Positions 8,798 to 17,814 of a stretch of 64,000 nucleotides of DNA are shown here, one piece after another. The notes under the pieces are model-generated. The model made no database searches and was not told where the DNA came from. It saw only the letters and a list, made by a program, of their open reading frames with translations. This DNA is from JAEXOD01 sp964652025 (GTDB taxonomy: Bacteria; Bacteroidota; Ignavibacteria; Ignavibacteriales; Melioribacteraceae), in assembly GCA_964652025.1 (NCBI GenBank), contig CAZYZX010000012.1, forward strand, positions 62,001-126,000, in the 5' to 3' direction. The position numbers and the translations under genes are program-made. Positions within the stretch are counted from its first letter, which is position 1. Each line of letters begins with the position of its first letter.

Positions 8798-10171
8798 TTA
8801 TTCTATTGGTTTAAATCTTGCTGTAAAATGTCTAAGCATTTCAGCTTCGTAAATAATCTCGTAACCTTTAAGGTTATTTCTTTGGTTAAATACTTCAATA
8901 ATAACTTCTGCAACGTAATCAATATGGCTTTGGGTGTAAACGCGGCGAGGAATAGCAAGGCGAACAAGCTCCATAGGTGGAGAAACTAATTTACCATTAC
9001 TATCATATTTACCAAACATAACACTGCCAATTTCTACTGCGCGTATTCCACCTTCAATGTATAAAGCGCAAGCAACTGCTTGACCGGGATATTGATGTGG
9101 GGGGATGTGAGGAACAAATCTTTTTGCATCAATATAAATTGCATGTCCACCAGTAGGAACAATAATTGGTACACCTTCTTTAGTAATTTTTTCCCCTAAA
9201 TACTCAATACTTCTAATTCTATATTGCAAATAATGTTCATCAACAACTTCTTCTAAACCTTGAGCAATTGCTTCTAAATCTCTTCCTGCAAGTCCACCAT
9301 AAGTGGGGAATCCTTCTGTAACAATTAGTAAATTTCTGCATTTAGTAGCCAAAGTATCATCATTCATTGCTAAAAAGCCACCAATATTTACTAATGCATC
9401 TTTTTTAGCGCTCATAGTGGCACCATCTGCATAAGAAAACATTTCTTGGCAAATTTCTAAAACCGATTTATTTTGGTAGCCCGGTTCACGTTTTTTAATA
9501 AAATAAGCATTTTCTGCAAAGCGGCAAGCATCAATAAATAATGGCAAATTATATTTATTGCAAACTTCTTTAACTTGTTTAATGTTTTCCATAGAAACAG
9601 GTTGTCCACCGCCGGAGTTGTTAGTTACAGTAATCATTACAAGGGGAATATTTTCAACACCAGTATTAATAATAAATTCTTCAAGTTTTTTTACATCCAT
9701 GTTTCCTTTAAAGTCTGCAACAATTTCCGGATGTTTACCAATTTCGTTTAATAAATCTACGGCTTCTGCTCCGCTAAACTCCACATTAGCTCTAGTAGTA
9801 TCAAAGTGAGTATTATTTGGAATAAACTTTCCTTTGCCACCAACAATAGAGAATAATATTTTTTCTGCTGCACGCCCTTGGTGAGTGGGGATAATATTTT
9901 TCATACCAGTAATATTTTTAACAGCGGCTTCAAATCGGTAAAAGCTTTTGCTGCCTGCATAAGCTTCGTCACCTTCCATTATGCCGCTCCATTGTTTAGC
10001 ACTCATAGCAGAAGTGCCACTATCTGTTAAAAGGTCAATTATAACGTCATCTGCATGTAGTAAAAATGGATTATACCCAGCATTTTTTAATAATTCCACA
10101 CGTTCTTCTTTTGTAGTAAATCGTATCGGTTCAACAGACTTAATTTTGAATGGTTCAATAATAGTTTTCAT
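8798..10171 (-). CDS. tnaA: Tryptophanase (PLP-dependent beta-eliminating lyase)
   Basis: A 457-residue PLP enzyme of the tryptophanase/tyrosine phenol-lyase family, splitting tryptophan into indole, pyruvate and ammonia. PLP-binding Lys257 lies in MSAKKDA. Overall similarity leans toward tyrosine phenol-lyase, but three positions known to separate the two activities are tryptophanase-like: Asp124 (FDTT), Ile381 (AVEIG) and His448 (LRHFT), where tyrosine phenol-lyase has Thr, Arg and Phe at the same numbers. An upstream TTG could add seven residues, but GAGG is placed eight bases before the ATG at 10171, so that start is chosen. No tnaC leader or permease is seen. It is the first gene of a four-gene unit. 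Confidence 0.88.
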   Translation of the reverse strand: MKTIIEPFKIKSVEPIRFTTKEERVELLKNAGYNPFLLHADDVIIDLLTDSGTSAMSAKQWSGIMEGDEAYAGSKSFYRFEAAVKNITGMKNIIPTHQGRAAEKILFSIVGGKGKFIPNNTHFDTTRANVEFSGAEAVDLLNEIGKHPEIVADFKGNMDVKKLEEFIINTGVENIPLVMITVTNNSGGGQPVSMENIKQVKEVCNKYNLPLFIDACRFAENAYFIKKREPGYQNKSVLEICQEMFSYADGATMSAKKDALVNIGGFLAMNDDTLATKCRNLLIVTEGFPTYGGLAGRDLEAIAQGLEEVVDEHYLQYRIRSIEYLGEKITKEGVPIIVPTGGHAIYIDAKRFVPHIPPHQYPGQAVACALYIEGGIRAVEIGSVMFGKYDSNGKLVSPPMELVRLAIPRRVYTQSHIDYVAEVIIEVFNQRNNLKGYEIIYEAEMLRHFTARFKPIE

Positions 10172-10337
10172 TATTTTATCCTCGTTATCCAAAAATTTAA
10201 TAAATTAAATAGTATGTTAATATAATAAAATTTAATAAATTTAAAAACTTAAGTAATTTTAAAAATATTTAACTAAATGGAACATAATTAGATAAAAAGC
10301 GTCTAAATTACAAAATAACTTAAAAAATGGAGAACAA

Positions 10338-11159
10338 ATGAACGATATGCTACAAAACGAGCCAGGGTTTGATGAGAACGTTCAAGAGGAAGGTTTAAAG
10401 CATAGCGATACTTTAGTGGGGCTTTTTACGGAACCAGGTGTTACATTTGAAAAAATGAGTTTTTTGCCTGCTAAAACTATTGATTGGCTTATTCCAACAG
10501 TGTTATTAATTGTTGTAGCTATTTTTTCTAATTATGTTATGTTCAGTGACCCACAAATTAAATACTCCATGATTGAAAAGCAGATGGAAAAAATTAGCCA
10601 AAATTTTGATGAAATGGTAGCTAAAGGGAATATGACCCAAGATGTTGCTGATGAGCAGTTGGAAAAAATTAGAGAAAACATGGATAAAAATGTTGGTGGT
10701 CTTTCTGTTATGCAAATTGTAGGAACTACTATTGTAGTATTCTTAAAATTGTTTGTTGTATCTGGTGTATTTTTATTAATATTTAAACTTTTCTTAAAAG
10801 GAAGTGGGGATTATAAACAATCCCTTGTTGCTTTTGGTTTGCCCGCATACATTACTGTCATTCAAGTAATAGTTATGGTTGTTGCTGCTTTGTTAATGAA
10901 AAAAATGTTTTCTGGTTTTAGCATAGCAGATTTTATAGATTTAGATAAAGGAACATATACGGGTTATTTGCTTAGCTATTTAGATCCTTTTGCAATTTGG
11001 TTTTATGCTTTAGCAAGCATTGGTTACGCTAAGTTATTTAAGATATCTACAGTTAAGGCTTATGCTACTGTTTTTGGTACGTGGATAGGATTTACGCTTA
11101 TAATTTTTGTTATCGCACAATTTATTCCTTTCTTAAAGTTTTTTGGAATAGGTGCATAG
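10338..11159 (+). CDS. Yip1-family membrane protein
   Basis: A 273-residue inner-membrane protein with an acidic N-terminal tail, one early membrane segment (about residues 48-68), a charged coiled stretch (about 75-125) and four further hydrophobic segments. The arrangement and the opening TLVGLFTEPGVTFEKM match the bacterial YIP1 family, whose function is undetermined. GGAG stands five bases before the ATG. It is transcribed away from tnaA and converges on priA with a 14-base gap. Confidence 0.7.
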   Translation: MNDMLQNEPGFDENVQEEGLKHSDTLVGLFTEPGVTFEKMSFLPAKTIDWLIPTVLLIVVAIFSNYVMFSDPQIKYSMIEKQMEKISQNFDEMVAKGNMTQDVADEQLEKIRENMDKNVGGLSVMQIVGTTIVVFLKLFVVSGVFLLIFKLFLKGSGDYKQSLVAFGLPAYITVIQVIVMVVAALLMKKMFSGFSIADFIDLDKGTYTGYLLSYLDPFAIWFYALASIGYAKLFKISTVKAYATVFGTWIGFTLIIFVIAQFIPFLKFFGIGA

Positions 11160-11173
11160 TTAATAAAGTGTAA

Positions 11174-13639
11174 TTATAAAATAGTTTGTGGGTCAATATC
11201 CACCGAAATTTTAATGTCTTTATGTTTAGCAATTTTGTTATATTCGGTTAATGCGGTAAATATTAAGTTACGTAAAATATTTGCCGCAGGATCTTTTTTT
11301 ACTTGAGATTTAAGAATTAATTGATACCTATATTGCTTTTTTATTCTAAATAAAATAGCTGGAATTGGTGGGTTTAGAATAACATTTGTTTTAAATTTAT
11401 TAAGTATAGAATAAATTTGATTTATAGCTTCAAAAGTATCTTTATCATCTTCACCTTTTGCTTCTAAAACAGCAAGTTTGCTAAATGGGGGATAATTATT
11501 ATATTCTCTTATTTTAATTTCTCTATCATAAAAAGCGTTATAATTATTAGTTAAAACGCATTGTAAAACAAAGTTGTTTTTATTGTGCGTTTGTATTAAA
11601 ACTTCACCTTTGGCAGCATTTCTACCTGCGCGTCCAGCAACTTGAGTTAATAATTGAAATGTACGTTCATCTGCTCTAAAATCAGGCATCCATAAAGTCA
11701 TTTCAGCAGAAATTACACCAACAAGCGTAACATGAGAAAAATCTAAACCTTTAGATACTATTTGTGTACCAATTAAGATATCAATTTCACCTTTGGAAAA
11801 TTTATTCATTATATCACCAAATTTTCCTTTTGTATCTAAGGTATCACTATCAACGCGTTCTATTTTGCAGTTTGGTAAATAATAACTTAATTCATCTTCT
11901 ACACGTTGGGTGCCTGTGCCAAAATATCTTAAATTAATGGAACCACATTGTTTGCAAACTTTTGGTGCCGGTTTAGCAAAACCGCAATAGTGGCATTTTA
12001 ATATATTTTTATCTATATGGTAAACAAGCCCCACGCTGCAATCATCGCATGTTTCTATAGTGCCGCAATCATCACAATAAATTTGTGTTGCAAAGCCGCG
12101 CCTATTTTGTAAAATTATCACTCCCTCTTTTTTTTCTGTTCTAATTTTTATCTCGTCAAGTAGTGTTTTGCTAAACGAGTTTTCTAATTGTTTTTGCTTT
12201 TTTGCTTCTATTAAATCGATTAGCTTAATCTCTGGCAGTTGGGCATTATCAACTCTATCGGGTAAACTTAATAAAGTATATTTCCCCGTTTGTGCATTAT
12301 ACATAGATTCAATTGAGGGAGTGGCAGAACCTAAAACAATTGGTATACTGTTTTGTTTTGCTTTAACAATAGCACAATCCCGCGCATTAAACTTTGGCAC
12401 CATATCAGTTTGTTTATAACTTTGGTCATGTTCTTCATCAACAATAATAAGTCCTATGTTTTTTAATGGAGAAAACAGTGCAGAACGCGGACCAATAACA
12501 ACATTATATTTACCTTTTAATATTCCTCTCCAACTGTCATATCTTTCCCCATTAGACATTTTGCTATGAAGTAATGTAACAGTATTACCAAATACGTTTG
12601 TAAAGCGAGTTGTTACTTGTGGTGTAAGTGATATTTCTGGAACTAAGATTAATACGGTTTTATTTTTAGCTATAGCTTCTTTGGTTAACTCGATATATAC
12701 TTGCGTTTTACCGCTACCAGTTACTCCATATAATAAAAAGCTTTTAAATGTGCCATTATTTATGTTCTCTTTTACTATGTTTATAATATTTTTCTGATTT
12801 TCTGTTAATTCAAAATCAAAAACTTTTTCTTTATAACTTTCCTCATAAATACGTTCTATCTCTTTCTCAAAAACCGAAATTAATCTTTTGGATTCTAATG
12901 CGTTTATAGTATTGCTACTTGTATTAGTTTTTTCAAGCAATTTAGATAATTGAATATCTTTGCCATTAAGCGCAAGCAACTCCAACAATACTAAAACTTG
13001 TTTTGGGGAACGTTTTTCGAATTCTGCAATTGCACCATAAACAGCATTTACATTAGCAGCTAATTTAACAAATTTTACTTTTTTGGGCTTTACTTTTGCA
13101 TTCTCTACAATATCAGTTATCTCTATTGCCCCTTGTTTTTCTAAGCTGTGTAGTGTGGAATAAATATTTTTTTTATTAACAATTTTTTGTAATGTAGATA
13201 AATTTAATTTTTCTTTAAGCGATAAAATTTCCAATATCTTATATTTAACTGTGCTTTTGTTTTTTTCAGAGCTAATTAATTTGTTGCAATAATCGCAATC
13301 TGCAACAATAATTCTATTACTTTCTATTTCACTACCTGGTGGGACTGAATATCGCAATGCTTCCCCCAAGCTGCATAAATAATAATCAGAAATCCATTTG
13401 TAAAACTTTAAACTATCCTCATTAAAAATGGGGATATCGTCTAAAACATCTATAACATTTTTAAGTTTTAATTCATCTTTGTATTCTGATAATGTTTCTA
13501 CAACAAAACCTGTTAATATTCTTTTACCAAAAGGTACAACAACACGAACGCCAACACTAATTAAATCTGTTAGCTCTGCTGGAACAGAATATGTGAATGA
13601 ATTGCGAAAAGAAGTTGGAAAAACAACATTTACAAACAT
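11174..13639 (-). CDS. priA: Primosomal protein N' (replication restart helicase PriA)
   Basis: An 821-residue superfamily 2 DNA helicase that loads the replicative helicase at stalled forks. The N-terminal DNA-binding domain spans about residues 1-110, Walker A GVTGSGKT is at 305-312 and Walker B DEEH at 401-404. The zinc module is complete, with eight cysteines in four CxxC pairs (CDDC, CDDC, CHYC, CKQC). The C-terminal helicase motifs (QVAGRAGR) are intact. An insertion with two extra segments at about 115-280 is a little longer than in E. coli PriA. Its start overlaps the stop of the LD-carboxypeptidase gene (TAATG). Confidence 0.96.
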   Translation of the reverse strand: MFVNVVFPTSFRNSFTYSVPAELTDLISVGVRVVVPFGKRILTGFVVETLSEYKDELKLKNVIDVLDDIPIFNEDSLKFYKWISDYYLCSLGEALRYSVPPGSEIESNRIIVADCDYCNKLISSEKNKSTVKYKILEILSLKEKLNLSTLQKIVNKKNIYSTLHSLEKQGAIEITDIVENAKVKPKKVKFVKLAANVNAVYGAIAEFEKRSPKQVLVLLELLALNGKDIQLSKLLEKTNTSSNTINALESKRLISVFEKEIERIYEESYKEKVFDFELTENQKNIINIVKENINNGTFKSFLLYGVTGSGKTQVYIELTKEAIAKNKTVLILVPEISLTPQVTTRFTNVFGNTVTLLHSKMSNGERYDSWRGILKGKYNVVIGPRSALFSPLKNIGLIIVDEEHDQSYKQTDMVPKFNARDCAIVKAKQNSIPIVLGSATPSIESMYNAQTGKYTLLSLPDRVDNAQLPEIKLIDLIEAKKQKQLENSFSKTLLDEIKIRTEKKEGVIILQNRRGFATQIYCDDCGTIETCDDCSVGLVYHIDKNILKCHYCGFAKPAPKVCKQCGSINLRYFGTGTQRVEDELSYYLPNCKIERVDSDTLDTKGKFGDIMNKFSKGEIDILIGTQIVSKGLDFSHVTLVGVISAEMTLWMPDFRADERTFQLLTQVAGRAGRNAAKGEVLIQTHNKNNFVLQCVLTNNYNAFYDREIKIREYNNYPPFSKLAVLEAKGEDDKDTFEAINQIYSILNKFKTNVILNPPIPAILFRIKKQYRYQLILKSQVKKDPAANILRNLIFTALTEYNKIAKHKDIKISVDIDPQTIL

Positions 13640-14691
13640 TATAGCACTGCTGGTTCTGTTAAAGTTAAAGTAAAATTATTTGTGTTTAATTTAGCATTAA
13701 TGCCAAAAGGTAAAGTAAATTTATTGGTTATATGCCCAAAAGAAAGACCGTAAACAGTAGGTACGTTCAAGGCTTTTAATCTATCTAATAAAACTTCTTT
13801 TAAGGTAAATGATATACTAAACGATGGGTCAACTTTTTTAACTTCACATTTTCTAAAAACACCTAATGCAATGCCTGCAATACCGTTAAATTTATCTGCA
13901 TTAATTAATTGTGTAAGCATTCTGTCAATTCTATAAGGCTCTTCGTTAATTTCTTCTAAAAATAAAATTTTACCCTTTAAATCAATATCATATTTAGTAC
14001 CAATATGATTAACAACGAGAGATAGATTCCCACCCACTAATAATCCCTCTACAATCCCTTCATTAATTACATATCTTTGGTAATCGGTTATGCTAAAATC
14101 TTCATTTTCAGCAGAAATTAATTCTAATTTGTCTTGCGGCTCCATTAAAGTTTTAACAAAATAGTTTACGGAAAAATCATTAAATGTTGAAGTAGCCACT
14201 GGTCCATGAAAGCAGACTAAACCTGTTTGGGAATAAATTGAATAAAGTAAGGATGTTATATCGCTATAGCCACAAATAACTTTAGGATTGCGTTTAATAG
14301 TGCTGTAATTAAGCATTTTTGCAATTCTTGGTGTGCCATAGCCACCGCGGATGCAAAATATACCTTTAACTTCTTTATCTTCAAAAAGATTATTAATTTC
14401 ATTTGCTCTGTGTTCATCAGAACCAGCTAAATAACCAGATCTATCCAAAATATTATCATTATATTTTGCTTTAAAGCCAAGTTTTTCTACATTTTTAACT
14501 GCTTCTTCAAGCTCTTTGTCATCAATAAAACTTGCGGGGGCTGCTAATCCAATTAGGTCACCTTGTTTTAATCGTTTTGGTTTTATAGGTGTAATAGTCT
14601 TTTTTTTATTTTGTGCAAAATTGATATTAAATGGAATTAAACTAAGACCAAATCCTAAAAAAGCATGTTTTATCAAATCTCTTCTTTTCAT
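13639..14691 (-). CDS. LD-carboxypeptidase (peptidase S66) with Tat-type signal
   Basis: A 350-residue murein LD-carboxypeptidase that removes the terminal D-alanine from peptidoglycan tetrapeptides. The S66 nucleophile sits in GYSDIT, the glutamate in FLEEINEEPYR, and the histidine near the C terminus in SFGHIT. The N terminus MKRRDLIKHAFLGF followed by a hydrophobic stretch and FAQ looks like a twin-arginine signal peptide, so the enzyme is probably periplasmic, whereas E. coli LdcA is cytosolic. It overlaps priA by one base at TAATG, which implies co-transcription without an obvious functional link. Confidence 0.88.
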   Translation of the reverse strand: MKRRDLIKHAFLGFGLSLIPFNINFAQNKKKTITPIKPKRLKQGDLIGLAAPASFIDDKELEEAVKNVEKLGFKAKYNDNILDRSGYLAGSDEHRANEINNLFEDKEVKGIFCIRGGYGTPRIAKMLNYSTIKRNPKVICGYSDITSLLYSIYSQTGLVCFHGPVATSTFNDFSVNYFVKTLMEPQDKLELISAENEDFSITDYQRYVINEGIVEGLLVGGNLSLVVNHIGTKYDIDLKGKILFLEEINEEPYRIDRMLTQLINADKFNGIAGIALGVFRKCEVKKVDPSFSISFTLKEVLLDRLKALNVPTVYGLSFGHITNKFTLPFGINAKLNTNNFTLTLTEPAVL

Positions 14692-14766
14692 AAATCACCA
14701 AAAATTAGTTATCTTGCAACGTAATATAAAGAATACAAAAATTTAAATAATAAATATAGTTATAAA

Positions 14767-15702
14767 ATGAATTATGAAAAAATAATAAACGAACGCGCTG
14801 CAATAATACAAGAAGTAATAATGCCCGATGAAAATAAGGGCATTAAAGTATATATAAAAAGGGAAGATTTATTACATCCAGAGATATCTGGGAATAAGTG
14901 GCGCAAGTTAAAATACAATTTAATATATGCAAAAGAAAATAATTATAACACATTATTAACCTTTGGTGGTGCATATTCAAATCATATTTTTGCTGTTGCC
15001 TCTGCGGGTAAAAATTTTGGATTTAATACAATAGGCATTATTCGCGGTGAGGAACATTTACCGCTTAATCCTACTTTGCAATTTGCAAAAAATTGTGGAA
15101 TGAAATTAAACTATTTAAATAGAACCACTTACAAAAATAGAGATGATATTAATTTTAGGAATAAGTTAGCAGATTCATTTGGTAATCCTTATGTTATTCC
15201 CGAAGGTGGAACTAACTTGCTTGCAATTCGTGGCGTTGCAGAGATGACGGCAGAGATTGATTTTGACTATGATTATATTTGTGTTGCTAATGGCACAGGT
15301 GGAACAATAGCGGGAATAATTTCTTATTTAATGGGGAATAAATACGTGCTTGGGTTCCCATCTTTAAAAGGTGGGGAATTTTTGTATACAGTTATAAATA
15401 ACTTAGTTAAAGATTATACGGGGAATGTTTTTACAAACTATAAACTTATTACAGATTACCACTTTGGTGGATATGCAAAAATAAATTATGAATTAATTAC
15501 TTTTATTAACAAGTTTCAAGAAATTAATAAAATTATGATAGACCCAGTTTATACTGGCAAAATGTTTTATGGTATAAATAACTTAATAAAAAATAATTAC
15601 TTTAAAAAAGATACAAAAATACTTGCAATACACACAGGTGGGTTGCAGGGCGTTGCAGGTATGCAAGAAAAAATTGCAAAATTATTAAAACAAAAAGCTT
15701 AA
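14767..15702 (+). CDS. ACC deaminase / D-cysteine desulfhydrase-like PLP enzyme
   Basis: A 311-residue fold-type II PLP enzyme. The PLP lysine lies in SGNKWRKLKYN, followed by TFGGAYSNH, and the phosphate loop reads NGTGGTIAG. These features match the 1-aminocyclopropane-1-carboxylate deaminase/D-cysteine desulfhydrase group. Most bacterial members of this branch are D-cysteine desulfhydrases rather than true ACC deaminases, so D-amino acid breakdown is the likelier role; the substrate cannot be settled by eye. Its stop codon shares bases (TTAA) with the stop of the convergent thioredoxin/NHL gene. Confidence 0.85.
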   Translation: MNYEKIINERAAIIQEVIMPDENKGIKVYIKREDLLHPEISGNKWRKLKYNLIYAKENNYNTLLTFGGAYSNHIFAVASAGKNFGFNTIGIIRGEEHLPLNPTLQFAKNCGMKLNYLNRTTYKNRDDINFRNKLADSFGNPYVIPEGGTNLLAIRGVAEMTAEIDFDYDYICVANGTGGTIAGIISYLMGNKYVLGFPSLKGGEFLYTVINNLVKDYTGNVFTNYKLITDYHFGGYAKINYELITFINKFQEINKIMIDPVYTGKMFYGINNLIKNNYFKKDTKILAIHTGGLQGVAGMQEKIAKLLKQKA

Positions 15703-17615
15703 TTATTTATTTCAATAGTAATCGGTGTATCTTTTTTATTATCAATAATTTTATAATTTTCATCTATAATATAACATAACCCATTTTCAGATTTATCGCA
15801 ATAATAAAGTAATATATTTAAATAAACAGGTTGATTGATAGAAGTTAAATTTATATTAAACGTATCATCAATTTTATTAACTATAAATGATTTTATTACC
15901 TCACCAGATTCGTTAAATAAAGTTAAGTAGCTTTCTATGTTAGGATTAATAACATTCCCCTTTGGGAGCGCAATTTTTAAGTTAATTATTGTGTTTTCTA
16001 CAAAACCGGTTCTTAAAGTATTTTCAAATTTAATATTAGATACGTCTATTTTGCCTAAGTTTTCTTTAGGTTTAATAATTAATGTAGATACTTGTTTTGT
16101 GTTTAAATCAATTACTCTTATTAAATCATTATTTGTATCTGCAACGTAAATTTTATTATTTAATACGGTCAATCCTGCAGGTTCGTTAAAAGATGCTGAA
16201 CTTAAACTACCATTAGTAAAGCCTTCTTTACCTGTGCCTGCCAAAGTGGTAATTTTTTTATTACTTAAATCAACTTCTTTAATTTTATTGTTGTATGTAT
16301 CTGCAACATACAATTTGCCAGTATTATAAACAATACCAATAGGGTGTTGCAATAAAGCATAAGAAAAACTGCCATCTTTATCACCAAAATCAAATAAACC
16401 GGTGCCAATTAATGTTGTAACTTTACCATTAGGTTCTAAATCTGCTTTTCTAATAGCGCTAACTTCACTATCTGCAAAGTATAATACATTCCCATCTGTA
16501 GTTAAACCGCTTGGTTGTGCTAATTGAGCATTATATAAGTTGCCATCAACTATATTTTCAAAACCATTGCCAGCATGCAAACTAATAATATTATTGGTTA
16601 AATCAATTTTCCAAATTTGGTGTGGACCAGCCATTGCTATATATAAAAAATTATTAACAATAGTCAAGTCCCAAGGGGAATTAAGCCCAACATCTTTAGC
16701 ATTGCCACTAGGTTTTCTGCTATAAACCTGATAACCAAGACCAGCAATAGTTTCTACAGTCTTTTTATCTAAATCTGCTTTACGTATTGCATGGTTTTCA
16801 GTATCTGCAATATATAATATATTATTTTTAATTACTGTCCCTTGAGGGGAATTAAATTCAGCATCTTCAAAATTACCATTCTTAAAGCCCTGTTTACCGC
16901 TTCCAATTGTTGTTAATATATTTCCATCCAAATCTGTTATTAAAATACGATTGTTCCCAGAGTCCGTTATAATTAATCTATTGTTTTTAGAATCTGCACT
17001 TATCTTACCGGGAAAGCTTAATAAGGATTTTTGTTTTTTATCTTTTTCTAGCGCAAAATTTATCGGTTCATAATTTATTTGGTCTTTATATTTATCTATC
17101 AATACTTGAATGTTATAATCAAATAAATCGTAAATTCCTTCACCTGAGTGAGTTCCAACAATATATCCGTTCGGGTCTATTAAAAACAGAGTGGGCCAAG
17201 CATGCGCGCTATATGTGCGCCAAATATCAAAATTATAATCGTTTACAACAGGGTGAGTAATATTATAACGCAATATAGCTTGTCTAATATTTTCTGTCCC
17301 TTTTTCTGTATTAAATTTTGCAGAGTGTACGCCAATTACAACAAGTTCTTTATTATATTTTTCTTCTAATCTTTTCAATTCGGGCAAAATATGCATGCAA
17401 TTAATACAACAGTAAGTCCAAAAATCTAAAATTACAATTTTACCTTTAAGGTCTTTAATAGTTAAAGGTTTGTCAGTATTTAACCAATCTAAACCATCTT
17501 TAAATTCTGGTGCACGTACTTTATATTTATCCATATTATTATCCAAGTTTTGGGGTTTCAAGTTACAGGAATTTGCAAAAAAGGCAATTAATGTTAATAA
17601 AATAAACTTTTTCAT
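15699..17615 (-). CDS. Lipoprotein with thioredoxin-like domain and NHL repeats (NHLRC2-like)
   Basis: A 638-residue exported protein. The lipobox NSC near residue 17 predicts a membrane-anchored lipoprotein. A thioredoxin/TlpA-like domain follows (about residues 30-175), with the redox motif CINC in TYCCINCMH. Then come five or six NHL repeats (about 200-500) with recurring ADTxNNxI motifs, and a C-terminal beta-rich segment. The domain order matches NHLRC2-type proteins; the bacterial role is unknown but a periplasmic thiol-redox function is reasonable. Its promoter region carries one of two identical TetR-type operators (17678-17692), so the divergent TetR gene probably controls it. Confidence 0.85.
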   Translation of the reverse strand: MKKFILLTLIAFFANSCNLKPQNLDNNMDKYKVRAPEFKDGLDWLNTDKPLTIKDLKGKIVILDFWTYCCINCMHILPELKRLEEKYNKELVVIGVHSAKFNTEKGTENIRQAILRYNITHPVVNDYNFDIWRTYSAHAWPTLFLIDPNGYIVGTHSGEGIYDLFDYNIQVLIDKYKDQINYEPINFALEKDKKQKSLLSFPGKISADSKNNRLIITDSGNNRILITDLDGNILTTIGSGKQGFKNGNFEDAEFNSPQGTVIKNNILYIADTENHAIRKADLDKKTVETIAGLGYQVYSRKPSGNAKDVGLNSPWDLTIVNNFLYIAMAGPHQIWKIDLTNNIISLHAGNGFENIVDGNLYNAQLAQPSGLTTDGNVLYFADSEVSAIRKADLEPNGKVTTLIGTGLFDFGDKDGSFSYALLQHPIGIVYNTGKLYVADTYNNKIKEVDLSNKKITTLAGTGKEGFTNGSLSSASFNEPAGLTVLNNKIYVADTNNDLIRVIDLNTKQVSTLIIKPKENLGKIDVSNIKFENTLRTGFVENTIINLKIALPKGNVINPNIESYLTLFNESGEVIKSFIVNKIDDTFNINLTSINQPVYLNILLYYCDKSENGLCYIIDENYKIIDNKKDTPITIEINN

Positions 17616-17677
17616 GTTTTTTACTAAGGTAACGTATTAGCACTTAAAATTGTTCCTAATTTAGTAATAAAATAAAA

Positions 17678-17692
17678 AACCGACCGTCGGTT
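17678..17692. promoter_or_regulatory. TetR-type operator 1 (AACCGACCGTCGGTT)
   Basis: A perfect 15-bp dyad (AACCGAC, centre C, GTCGGTT), GC-rich in an AT-rich gap. It lies 63 bases upstream of the thioredoxin/NHL gene and is an exact copy, with two extra shared bases (GG), of the site in front of tetR. ACCGACCGTCGGT-like dyads are typical TetR-family operators. Confidence 0.75.
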
Positions 17693-17767
17693 GGATAAAT
17701 AAAAACAATATAGAAAAATTAACAGAGATTTTTAATTAAATATATTGCTTGTTGTAATAAAATAGCT

Positions 17768-17776
17768 TATATTTAC
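17768..17776 (+). promoter_or_regulatory. Putative promoter box of tetR (TATATTTAC)
   Basis: TATATTTAC lies 20 bases downstream of a TTG (17745-17747), close to the Bacteroidota layout TTTG-N19-TAnnTTTG. The TetR operator begins two bases after it, so a bound repressor would block this promoter. Confidence 0.45.
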
Positions 17777-17778
17777 AC

Positions 17779-17793
17779 AACCGACCGTCGGTT
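17779..17793. promoter_or_regulatory. TetR-type operator 2 (AACCGACCGTCGGTT)
   Basis: The second exact copy of the 15-bp dyad, centred 101 bases from operator 1 and 22 bases before the tetR ATG. Its position just after the putative tetR promoter indicates autoregulation. Confidence 0.75.
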
Positions 17794-17814
17794 GGTTTAT
17801 AAAATGAGGTAAAA

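Noticed and set aside
8798..10192. Tyrosine phenol-lyase as the call, and a TTG start at 10192
   Set aside because: The three specificity residues are tryptophanase-like. The ribosome site GAGG fits the ATG at 10171, not the TTG.
10172..10337. tnaC-type leader peptide upstream of tryptophanase
   Set aside because: No short frame with a tryptophan codon and a ribosome site is visible in the gap.
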